Positions 1 to 6,533 of a stretch of 8,856 bases of DNA are shown in pieces. Every line of letters begins with the position of its first letter. Within the stretch, counting starts at the first letter, position 1. The notes below the pieces were generated by a model, which did not search any database, was not told the DNA's origin, and saw only the letters and a program-made list of their open reading frames with translations. This stretch comes from DATJYV01 sp035499415 (GTDB taxonomy: Bacteria > Bacteroidota > Ignavibacteria > UBA10030), in NCBI GenBank assembly GCA_035499415.1, contig DATJYV010000152.1, forward strand, positions 1 through 8,856, given 5' to 3'. The position numbers and the translations under genes are program-made.

Positions 1-80
1 GCGATCAGCGATGCGTTTGAAATGAGAATGAACAGGATGAACAGAGTACATTGTCCGATGTTGTGATGTGTGCGCGTCAT
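1..80 (-). CDS. Start of a secreted or membrane-anchored protein, cut by the left window edge
   Basis: Only the first 26 codons are visible; the gene continues beyond position 1. The ATG is at 80-78. Its start is supported by an unusually good Shine-Dalgarno (GGAGGAGGG at 92-84, about 7 nt from the GGAGG core to the ATG). The N-terminus reads MTRTHHNIGQ, then a hydrophobic stretch CTLFILFILI, then SNASLI. This is a classic signal-peptide shape: short basic/polar head, hydrophobic core, small residues where cleavage would fall (about Asn-Ala-Ser). An uncleaved membrane anchor is also possible. The reading frame has no stop within the window. It follows the large deacetylase/TPR/barrel gene in the same direction after a 178-nt gap, so it may be a further envelope component of the same pathway or the first gene of a new unit. 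The product's function cannot be told from 26 residues. Confidence 0.7.
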   Translation of the reverse strand, partial: MTRTHHNIGQCTLFILFILISNASLI

Positions 81-83
81 ATG

Positions 84-92
84 CCCTCCTCC
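84..92 (-). promoter_or_regulatory. Strong Shine-Dalgarno for the left-edge gene
   Basis: On the minus strand the sequence GGAGGAGGG lies directly before CATATG, 7 nt from the GGAGG core to the start codon at 80. It is the best ribosome binding site in the window and fixes the start of the otherwise unrecognised left-edge gene. Confidence 0.7.
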
Positions 93-137
93 GAGTTTGG
101 GGTAGATAGGTTGGCATCAACATAACCGGAACGAGGT

Positions 138-160
138 TGAAACGTGTCGAGGTAGTTTCA
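138..160. promoter_or_regulatory. Small inverted repeat in the intergenic region (possible operator)
   Basis: Perfect 6-bp arms TGAAAC (138-143) and GTTTCA (155-160) are separated by 11 nt, centred about 70 nt upstream of the left-edge start codon. The spacing is near two helical turns between outer edges, as in a dimeric regulator site. It has no T-tract, so it does not look like a terminator. A 6-bp repeat can occur by chance. The remainder of the 81-258 gap shows no convincing promoter or terminator. Confidence 0.2.
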
Positions 161-258
161 CACTTGCGTCAAATTCCACCGGGAGAAGCAGAGTCGGCGG
201 ACGAGACTTCAATGATAACGCCTGAACTCCAGCCAGTTCTTCCCCTTAATCCTCATCC

Positions 259-3200
259 TTAATAACGTATCTGTGCCACAACCCTCATCGTTTCCTGATT
301 ATACACCGCCGACCCTAATTTTTCATATCCGAAGGAAATCTCGGTCATGCGCGAGGGTTTGAGCGTGACCGTCAGTCTCACGTTGTTCGAAAAGACTCCC
401 GCCTGAAGGGCAGAGAGATACGCGGCTTCCACCCTCAGCCACGCTGATACATCTTCCAGGAAATCGACTCCGACCGAAGACGTCGAAAGTTTGGACGGCG
501 TCCAGTACGGCGTGGAGGATGGATAGATGATCTTTGAGTCCTGATACGCGTAGTTACCGAGGAGCATCAATCCGGGGTCTGCCGAAATAACCTTGAGCGT
601 CGAGAAAGCGGCGAACGTCTCCTTCGTATTGTCGTCGGAATAAGAATCTCCTTCCGCCGTTCCCGAAAGACTGAAGCGTTCGGTCGCCTGCCAGTAGGCG
701 TCTGCGGCGGCCTGATTGACCATGATTCGTGTATTGATTGCCTGAACGCCCTCTGTGGTTTCGAATCGCCTGGCGCGCACGGAGGAGCTGAGCCCCGGAA
801 GCAGCGCTCCTTCGGCCTGGATGGAAGCGGAGAGCGGCGTCCAACCGGAGGCGTACGAGGTCCCGAGGACGGACCCCGTGAGAGACCAGGTGCGGCTCAC
901 GGCGGTCTTCACCGCGATTCCCAGCCCGTACCCGGTCTCGCTCCCGCCGAGCCGATGGTCCGAGATGTTCTGCCGGATTCCGTTGACGCCCACATCCCAG
1001 TCTTCAAACTGGAAAACGCCCGCCGCAAACGGTACCTGCTCCCGAATCAGCTTGTTTGAGTCCTCGCCGTATTCGTACGACGACTTGCCGAGCTGGCTGT
1101 GCTCCCGGTCGATCTCCTCCAGGCCGCTGATGGCCGTCCGGTCATTCGCATCGAGCGCGAGCGCGGCGCGGTAATGGCCTCGTGCTTCGGACCACTCTCC
1201 GTCGCCTCGCTCGACCTCTGCCAGCAGGTCCAACGCTTCCTTGTTCCCGCTGTCGCGTCGAACGACTTCCCGGAACTCGTCGGCGGCCTCGCGCGGCCTT
1301 TGCGTCCAAAGATAGAGTCGGCCAAGCATCATGCGTGACGGAATGCTGTCCGGCTCCGCCGCGACAATCTGCTCATAAATACCGACGGCATCCTTCTGCC
1401 GCTCCTTCCAGAGATAGAGTTCTCCCAGGTGCTTCAACGAGGCGATGTCGTTGCGGCTCCCCCGCAGGAGCTTTTCAAATTGTCCGATGGCTTTGTCCTG
1501 CTCGCCGTTCGCCAGGTACATCTCCGCCAGCGTTGCCTGAATCTCCCGGTTTCCCGGTTCGATCCCTGCCATTGCCTCGTACTGGCCGACGGCCTTCGCG
1601 GGAGCGTTGTTCCAGGCGTAGAGCTGTGCAAGTTGTTTTCTGAATGCCACGTCCCGCGATTCGAACGGGAGTATCTGTTCGTACATCCTGATCGCATCCT
1701 GTTGCCGGTTCACCTCGAGATATTTCTGCGCCAGCAATCTCATCGAGGCCGTGTCTCTCTTCGAAAGAGCAACGACCTGCTCGTACTGCCGGATTCCTTC
1801 GTCGAACATCGAATTCCAAAAGCACAGTTCTCCGACCGTCCTGTGCAAGCCGATGTTCTTCGGCTCATGGACCAGGAGCTTCTGATACGTTGCGATGGCG
1901 TCTTTTTGCCGCTCCGTCCAGACATACAGTTGCGCAAGACTTCGGAGTGCGGCGGTGTCCCTTGGAGCGCGGTTGACAATTTCCTTGTAGACGGGAATCG
2001 CGTCGCTCACCCGATTCGATTCGACCAATTGCCGTGCGAGCTCTCTCCTCGAATCAAGGTCTTCGGGCGACAGCCGGACGACGTTCTCCAATGCCCGGAT
2101 GGTGCCGTGCTCGTCGTTGTCCCTTCTGTACTCGTCCGCGAGCGCCCTCCAGAGGGTCACGTTGCCGGGATCCCTGGCGACAAGACGTTCGTCGCGGGCA
2201 ATCGGGCTGACCGGATTTTCTGTTGGTCTCTCCGGTTGTGAAGAAGCAGATCCCCGTCGAGGCTTTGCGGGTGAGAGGGCAATCGTCTCCCGGGCCGGAA
2301 TCGCCAGATCGTTGCGCTCCAGTCCGGCAGAAGGGTAGAGGTTTCTCTGCGGAGGCGCTTCGAATCGAATTGAATCGACCGGGTTTGCCAGCTTCAGTTC
2401 CATCGAAGGCGCGTTCGCCTGGACGACGATGTACTTGCTGAACGCAAGACTTCTCTGGCTCAGGAGATGTCCTCCTTTGATCGAGACGACCCTGTTCTCC
2501 GGTGGAAGGTAAAAGAGGTAGAACGACGGAACCGAGGCGGAGGAGAACCGGACCGACCGTCCGGCCGATTCAACGGTGACAGATGCGGCCGCAAACTGCT
2601 GAACGATCTCCCGGCTTTCATTCAGAGTGACCCGCCGCAGCCAGGGATAGGTCGCCTGGATGAAGTCGAGCCACGCCTGGAATCGATAGTAGAGTCCGTC
2701 CCGCGCGGGCTCGTCGTACCATCCTGTGACGTCCACGCTCTGAAAATCGCGGACGCTTTCCTGGTAGCGGGCCGCCGCGTTGATGACGTCGTCCGGATGT
2801 ACGAAATGATTCCACACGCCGAGAGCGTGCACCATCGAGACCGTCGCGATCCTGCTGAAATCGTCCATGATGTATCCGCTCGTCGTGCGCGGTACGTCGG
2901 TCAATTCATGGTCCCATGGCTCGGGGCCGAACTCCCGGCCCTGTCCGAGTTCGTACTTTCCCATGAATTGTCCCCCGACCACCTTGACCGAAGGAAATGA
3001 AGCGGCGAGGGCTCGAATCCCTGTTGAGTCGATGACATTCATCGGAGGGATGTAGCTCGAAGGAAGCGGTCCGAGGTTATCCACCTCCCAGCGCCGCCGG
3101 GCTGCCTGAAGCGCGAGCTCCATGTTCCCTTCCGTCTTCCAAATTCCCAGGGTCAGCGGTTCGTGGTTATGTCCGTGCAGCCCGAGTTCGATTTCGCGCG

Positions 3201-4224
3201 ACGCTTCACGCGCGACCCAGACCGACGAATTGATCGGTTTCCCCCCGACGACCATCTCGCTCCGCGTCCATTCGAGGTAAATGTACGGGGGTGTCGTCAT
3301 CTCGCTGTAGCTGAAGATCAGGCCGGAGGTATATTTCAAGTCGTACCGCTGTGCCAGCTTCATCATGTCGGGAAACCAGCGGAGCGCATAAAATTCGGAG
3401 GGGGTTTGATGGAATTCGGTCTTGAGCGGCTCCACCTGGACGTTGGGGGACGGGAGTGGAAAATCGTCGAGGCACACCGTGGAGAAGTTCATGAGCATGA
3501 CCGATGTCCAGGGTTGGATGCATCCCATCGAAGCGCTGATAAGGCCGCGGTACACTTTCGTCGACAGGAGAGAGGTGTTCCAGTAGACGATGCGCCCCGC
3601 CCCGAATCGTTCGAACCACGCAACCGGATAACTGCCGACGGCAGTCGTCGCGAATACGATTGCGGATGAGTCGAGTTCGACGTCGAATCGGGAGACGTCG
3701 GGAATCAGCTGGTCGTTCAGGGTCAGGTTCCGGAAACCCGGAAGGAATTCCTTCGTAAAAACCAGGCCGCGGCTTTTTGTGGCGATGACGTTCGGCGCGG
3801 TCGTGAACCGGATTCCAAAGAGCTCCTGCAATCCTTCATTCCACCCGCGGAAGAGGACGGCGGCGCCGCCTCCCTCCCGGACGTATTGCGTCAGCTGTGC
3901 GCATGCCTCGGGCGTCAGCTTCCAGACTGTCTCGGTGGTGATGAGGACGGAAGCATAGTTTTGGAGCGGTGGAAGAATGTTCGTCGGTCCCAAATTGAAC
4001 GAACGGTACGGAATCCGTGCCGTCCGCAGGGCGATGACCGTCTGTTCGTAGCATGCCATTCCGTACTCCTCCGTCGAATCGTACAGGACGAGGACGGACG
4101 AGCGGAGATGGTTTGAGGGAAGAGATGGAGAGTATGATTGCCCTTGGACGACCAGAGGGTCGAACAACATCAGCGGGAGAAGGGAGATTGCGAACCGCGT
4201 AACCATCCAGCGGGCGGTCTGCAT
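259..4224 (-). CDS. Secreted polysaccharide deacetylase-like / TPR / outer-membrane beta-barrel fusion protein (PelA-PelB or PgaB-PgaA-like architecture)
   Basis: This is a 1321-aa protein, numbered here from the ATG at 4224. Residues 1-28 look like a signal peptide (basic start, FAISLLPLML core, likely cut near VQG/QS). About 42-237 is an alpha/beta Rossmann-like region starting with the strand SVLVLYDS. About 245-535 resembles CE4/NodB or DUF2194 deacetylases: DDFP with D253/D254 (motif 1), HGHNH with H350 and H354 (metal-binding HxxxH), IPP near 392-394 (motif 3 position), and a late NHFVHP with H473/H476. About 540-622 is beta-rich; 627-687 is a Pro/Arg-rich linker. 692-1031 holds ten TPRs. 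About 1045-1321 alternates like a beta-barrel of perhaps 14-16 strands and ends in QIRY with a C-terminal aromatic residue. By family, such parts de-N-acetylate and export exopolysaccharide through the outer membrane. The PelA hydrolase domain is absent. The frame stays open to 4413, but that extension lies over the STAS gene and would precede the signal peptide, so the ATG at 4224 (or 4206) is preferred, although neither has a good Shine-Dalgarno. It lies 14 nt after the STAS stop, so translational coupling is plausible. Substrate and activity are inferred. Confidence 0.8.
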   Translation of the reverse strand: MQTARWMVTRFAISLLPLMLFDPLVVQGQSYSPSLPSNHLRSSVLVLYDSTEEYGMACYEQTVIALRTARIPYRSFNLGPTNILPPLQNYASVLITTETVWKLTPEACAQLTQYVREGGGAAVLFRGWNEGLQELFGIRFTTAPNVIATKSRGLVFTKEFLPGFRNLTLNDQLIPDVSRFDVELDSSAIVFATTAVGSYPVAWFERFGAGRIVYWNTSLLSTKVYRGLISASMGCIQPWTSVMLMNFSTVCLDDFPLPSPNVQVEPLKTEFHQTPSEFYALRWFPDMMKLAQRYDLKYTSGLIFSYSEMTTPPYIYLEWTRSEMVVGGKPINSSVWVAREASREIELGLHGHNHEPLTLGIWKTEGNMELALQAARRRWEVDNLGPLPSSYIPPMNVIDSTGIRALAASFPSVKVVGGQFMGKYELGQGREFGPEPWDHELTDVPRTTSGYIMDDFSRIATVSMVHALGVWNHFVHPDDVINAAARYQESVRDFQSVDVTGWYDEPARDGLYYRFQAWLDFIQATYPWLRRVTLNESREIVQQFAAASVTVESAGRSVRFSSASVPSFYLFYLPPENRVVSIKGGHLLSQRSLAFSKYIVVQANAPSMELKLANPVDSIRFEAPPQRNLYPSAGLERNDLAIPARETIALSPAKPRRGSASSQPERPTENPVSPIARDERLVARDPGNVTLWRALADEYRRDNDEHGTIRALENVVRLSPEDLDSRRELARQLVESNRVSDAIPVYKEIVNRAPRDTAALRSLAQLYVWTERQKDAIATYQKLLVHEPKNIGLHRTVGELCFWNSMFDEGIRQYEQVVALSKRDTASMRLLAQKYLEVNRQQDAIRMYEQILPFESRDVAFRKQLAQLYAWNNAPAKAVGQYEAMAGIEPGNREIQATLAEMYLANGEQDKAIGQFEKLLRGSRNDIASLKHLGELYLWKERQKDAVGIYEQIVAAEPDSIPSRMMLGRLYLWTQRPREAADEFREVVRRDSGNKEALDLLAEVERGDGEWSEARGHYRAALALDANDRTAISGLEEIDREHSQLGKSSYEYGEDSNKLIREQVPFAAGVFQFEDWDVGVNGIRQNISDHRLGGSETGYGLGIAVKTAVSRTWSLTGSVLGTSYASGWTPLSASIQAEGALLPGLSSSVRARRFETTEGVQAINTRIMVNQAAADAYWQATERFSLSGTAEGDSYSDDNTKETFAAFSTLKVISADPGLMLLGNYAYQDSKIIYPSSTPYWTPSKLSTSSVGVDFLEDVSAWLRVEAAYLSALQAGVFSNNVRLTVTLKPSRMTEISFGYEKLGSAVYNQETMRVVAQIRY
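1132..2151 (-). repeat. Ten tandem TPR units encoded within the large secreted protein
   Basis: Ten consecutive units of exactly 34 codons (1020 nt, no insertions) encode a TPR superhelix. Each unit has the pattern L-A-x-L-Y ... A-(I/V)-x-x-Y-(E/Q)-x-(I/V/L) with Pro/Asp-rich turns. Several units share a Trp two residues after the LY pair (LYVW, LYAW, LYLW twice, with CFW in a variant unit). Copies such as WTERQKDAI and WKERQKDAV are close at protein level but diverged at DNA level, so this is an old array rather than a recent duplication. In TPR-porins such as PelB, PgaA and BcsC the same kind of array sits in the periplasm before the barrel and recruits the modifying enzyme; here it probably does so in cis. 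Confidence 0.85.
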
Positions 4225-4238
4225 CGAATGCCGGGAAG

Positions 4239-4580
4239 CTAGGAAGAGGCGAAGCTTTTGAGCGCTTCGTCGATGGAGGGATAGAACGCCAGATGCCGGT
4301 CCGCTCGTGTGAGCTCGAAAATTTTTCGTACTTGTTCGCTCGATTGCGCAAAGACGATGCGCGATTTCCTGTCGACGGCCAATCGATGCGCGTTGACCAT
4401 CACCCCCAGGCACGCGCTGTCGATGAACTTCACCCCCTTCATGTCGACGACGAGCTTGTGCTCCCCCGATTCGATCGTCTCCTTGAGGAGCGACTTGAGC
4501 CGCGGAGCCACCGAGACGTCGAGTTCTCCATCCAGGGCGATCACGACCGCCTGACCCTGCTTTACGACCTTTGATTCCAT
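4239..4580 (-). CDS. Single-domain STAS protein, anti-sigma-factor-antagonist (RsbV/SpoIIAA) type
   Basis: This is a 113-aa cytoplasmic protein made of one STAS domain, the usual length for the family. The N-terminal half has the typical VVIALDGELDVSVAP strand-turn pattern. The phosphorylation loop is at 52-60: FIDSACLGV, with D54 and candidate phospho-Ser S55. The usual DS(S/T)G is changed to DSAC, so only one hydroxyl residue remains at the site. In known partner-switch systems a serine kinase phosphorylates this loop, a PP2C phosphatase reverses it, and the unphosphorylated form binds the anti-sigma kinase or another target. The likely phosphatase is encoded three genes upstream in the same operon; no kinase is in the window. 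The ATG at 4580 has a good Shine-Dalgarno, AAGGTGA at 4591-4585. The gene follows the HD-GYP gene by 27 nt and precedes the export protein by 14 nt, suggesting a role in controlling it, as SypA does for the syp polysaccharide in Vibrio fischeri (analogy only). Confidence 0.88.
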   Translation of the reverse strand: MESKVVKQGQAVVIALDGELDVSVAPRLKSLLKETIESGEHKLVVDMKGVKFIDSACLGVMVNAHRLAVDRKSRIVFAQSSEQVRKIFELTRADRHLAFYPSIDEALKSFASS

Positions 4581-4607
4581 CCCGTCACCTTTCCGTTCAG
4601 TCCGGAC

Positions 4608-6131
4608 TCAGCGTTTTGCGACGATCCCCATCAGGGCGTCGACGACCTTTGGGTCGAATTGCGTCCCCCGGCGGGTCGCAATGTCCTCGCGGAATGCCCC
4701 GGGGTCGCGCAGTCGCTCCTGCATCCGGCCTGACTGAATTTCCTCATAATATTCCGCAACAGCAAGGATTCGTCCCATCACCGGAATTGCGTCTCCCTTC
4801 AGGCCGTCCGGAAATCCCCATCCGTCGTACCATTCATGGTGCGTGCGAATCGCCGATGCGATGTCCGGCGAAATCGGCAGGACCTCCACAAGACTCGCGC
4901 CGATGGTCGGATGGTTGAAATCGGCCTGAAATCCCGTCTTGATTTCGACGACGCCGCACATTCCCACGTCGTGCACTTCGGCGGCAAGCTCGAGGTTTTT
5001 CAAATCATCACCCTTCAACCCGAGGGAGGTCCCGAGCTCGACGGCGATTTTTGCCACGCGCTTCGAATGCCCCGACCCGAACGGCGACCGCACGTCGTAC
5101 GACTCACTCAACGCCTTGAGCGTGTTCAGGTATCGGTCGGTGAACTCTCCGAACAGTCTTGAATTATTGAGGACGAGCCTGATCTGCTCGCAGAAATTTT
5201 TGAGGATCGTCAGGCTTTGGTCCTCGAAGGTTTTACTCGAGACGAAATTCACGAGGCAAAACACTCCCGCCAGCCGTTTATCTTCGACGAGCGGAACGGA
5301 GAGGATGGAGCGAACGCCGAACTTCGAGACAAAATCCAGATCCTGGAGGATGAGTACATCGTTCGCATCGACCGACCATTCGAACAGACCGCCGGAGGAT
5401 GAGAGGTTGAGCTGCGAAAGAAAATCTTCGGAGAGGTTCTTTGAAGCGCGGACTGTCAGCCGGCGCTCGTCTGCGATTGCGACGAAGCCCGCCTCGGTCT
5501 TGCTCGCCGTCAGCGCCAGGTCGAGCAGGAGGGAGACGAACCGGTTTACTTCGAGGGCCGAGCCGAGAACACGCTGGGTGACGAGGGCGCGCGAAGCGGC
5601 GGTTTTCATTTCTTCGCGCAGCCGTTCCATCGTCTGGATCTTGCGGACGGCCGAGCCCAACGCGGGGGATGCATCCTGGAGCTGGCGCGCCGTTTTTTTG
5701 TCCATCGATTCCGCAAACCGGGGACCCGCAAGCACGATCCCGACGCGGGATCCGTCTTCGTCGGTCAGAGGGAGGTTCAAAAATGTCCCGGCCCAGACTT
5801 CTGTTTGTTGAAGGATGGACTGTGCGGGGTCCGTTGGGATCTGCGGCTCCGGATTCTGGAGCAGTTCGATGAGTTCGGGGTTCGAGAGCGCAGTGCGGCG
5901 TGCCTCCGTCCGGTCGTACCTCAAATCCATGTGTTCCAGGGCGAGGATCGATTGTCCGCCCGTCGCGGAGTAAATATAGTATGCCGGTGCATGCAGCATG
6001 CGGTCGAGTATATCGACCAGCAGCCGGTACGATTCCTCGGCGGTCCGAAGGTCGAAGGGGATGAGCGAGATGGAGCGCCACGGTTCGCTCTCGCGCTTCT
6101 CTGTCTCCGGCGGATCTTTCTTGGTAAACAT
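4608..6131 (-). CDS. Tandem GAF plus variant HD-GYP domain protein (c-di-GMP phosphodiesterase family, motifs altered)
   Basis: This is a 507-aa cytoplasmic protein with no membrane segments. About 33-165 is a GAF-like sensor region ending NLPLTDEDGSRVGIVLAG. A helical linker (165-185) leads to a second, clearer GAF (about 186-322, with SILSVPLVEDKRLAGVFCLV). The HD-GYP domain is about 330-507. Visible motifs are HSKRV (H355), HDVGM (H387, D388), HP (H407), HHE (H431, H432), DGWGFP (436-441) and AVAE (457-460). The family hydrolyses c-di-GMP at a two- or three-metal site. Compared with the canonical HDxGK, GYP and VAD signatures, this protein has Met for Lys at 391, Phe for Tyr at 440 and Glu for the metal-ligand Asp at 460. 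The stretch between HD and HP is about nine residues short, lacking the usual IPDxIL-KPG segment. It may be weakly active, altered in specificity, or a c-di-GMP binding or regulatory protein. The start at 6131 has AGGA close upstream (6137-6134), 15 nt after the receiver gene, which may supply its phospho-input. Confidence 0.85.
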   Translation of the reverse strand: MFTKKDPPETEKRESEPWRSISLIPFDLRTAEESYRLLVDILDRMLHAPAYYIYSATGGQSILALEHMDLRYDRTEARRTALSNPELIELLQNPEPQIPTDPAQSILQQTEVWAGTFLNLPLTDEDGSRVGIVLAGPRFAESMDKKTARQLQDASPALGSAVRKIQTMERLREEMKTAASRALVTQRVLGSALEVNRFVSLLLDLALTASKTEAGFVAIADERRLTVRASKNLSEDFLSQLNLSSSGGLFEWSVDANDVLILQDLDFVSKFGVRSILSVPLVEDKRLAGVFCLVNFVSSKTFEDQSLTILKNFCEQIRLVLNNSRLFGEFTDRYLNTLKALSESYDVRSPFGSGHSKRVAKIAVELGTSLGLKGDDLKNLELAAEVHDVGMCGVVEIKTGFQADFNHPTIGASLVEVLPISPDIASAIRTHHEWYDGWGFPDGLKGDAIPVMGRILAVAEYYEEIQSGRMQERLRDPGAFREDIATRRGTQFDPKVVDALMGIVAKR

Positions 6132-6146
6132 CGTCCTGGGTGTGTG

Positions 6147-6533
6147 TCAGGCGGGCCGTTCGACGAGGGCCCGGATTGTGCGCGCGAACTCCCGCGGGTC
6201 GATCGGCTTCTCCAGAATGACGTCGACGCCGGTCGACTTCAGCCGTTCGATGTCGCTCGTCTGGTCGCGTGCCGTGAGCACGACGATCCTGATGCGGTCG
6301 TGCTTTTTGTCGCTCCGGACCTTCTGGCAGAGTTCGTAGCCGTTCATCCGCTGCATCATGAGGTCGGTGATGAGAATGTCCGGGGGCGAAGTCGAGATCA
6401 TTTCCAGCGCCGTCGCGCCATCCTCAGCCGCCGCGACGTCGTATCCCGCCCGCTCGAGCAGGAACGAAAGCAGGCGCCTTGTTGCGCTGTCGTCGTCGAC
6501 CACGAGGATGTTTTTTGCGCCCGTCGGGTTCAT
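6147..6533 (-). CDS. Stand-alone response regulator receiver (CheY-like)
   Basis: This is a 128-aa protein that is only a receiver domain, with no output domain. All key residues are in place: acidic pair D13/D14 in ILVVDDD, phospho-acceptor D57 in LITDLMM, T87 in VVLTAR, and K109 in LEKP. It should therefore accept phosphate from a histidine kinase, none of which is encoded in the window. Its ATG overlaps the stop of the phosphatase gene (ATGA, 4 nt), so translation is coupled and a roughly matched supply of the two proteins is likely. It sits between the phosphatase and the HD-GYP gene. In related systems the receiver is fused to one of these (RpfG-type REC-HD-GYP; HsbR-type REC-PP2C), so a split version acting on either neighbour is the natural inference. 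Confidence 0.93.
   Translation of the reverse strand: MNPTGAKNILVVDDDSATRRLLSFLLERAGYDVAAAEDGATALEMISTSPPDILITDLMMQRMNGYELCQKVRSDKKHDRIRIVVLTARDQTSDIERLKSTGVDVILEKPIDPREFARTIRALVERPA

Noticed and set aside
144..172. Possible sigma-70 promoter on the minus strand: TTGACG (172-167) as a -35 box
   Set aside because: At 16-18 nt spacing the -10 position reads TCGACA, CGACAC or GACACG, none close to TATAAT, so no promoter call is supported.
81..258. Terminator after the large gene
   Set aside because: No GC-rich hairpin followed by a T-run is seen on the minus strand. The only inverted repeat (138-160) has short AT-containing arms and no T-tract.
1429..2241. Plus-strand open frame of 270 codons opposite the TPR region
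   Set aside because: It is antisense to a clearly coding, strictly periodic TPR array. Long antisense frames are expected in GC-rich DNA, and its translation shows no domain.
4225..4413. N-terminal extension of the large protein to an ATG at 4413 (63 extra codons)
   Set aside because: It lies entirely over the STAS coding sequence in another frame, is Arg-rich and low in recognisable content, and would place the signal peptide in the middle of the protein.
4939..5811. Plus-strand open frame of 290 codons opposite the HD-GYP gene
   Set aside because: The translation is rich in Ser and Arg, as expected for an antisense shadow, and it overlaps recognisable GAF and HD-GYP motifs on the minus strand.
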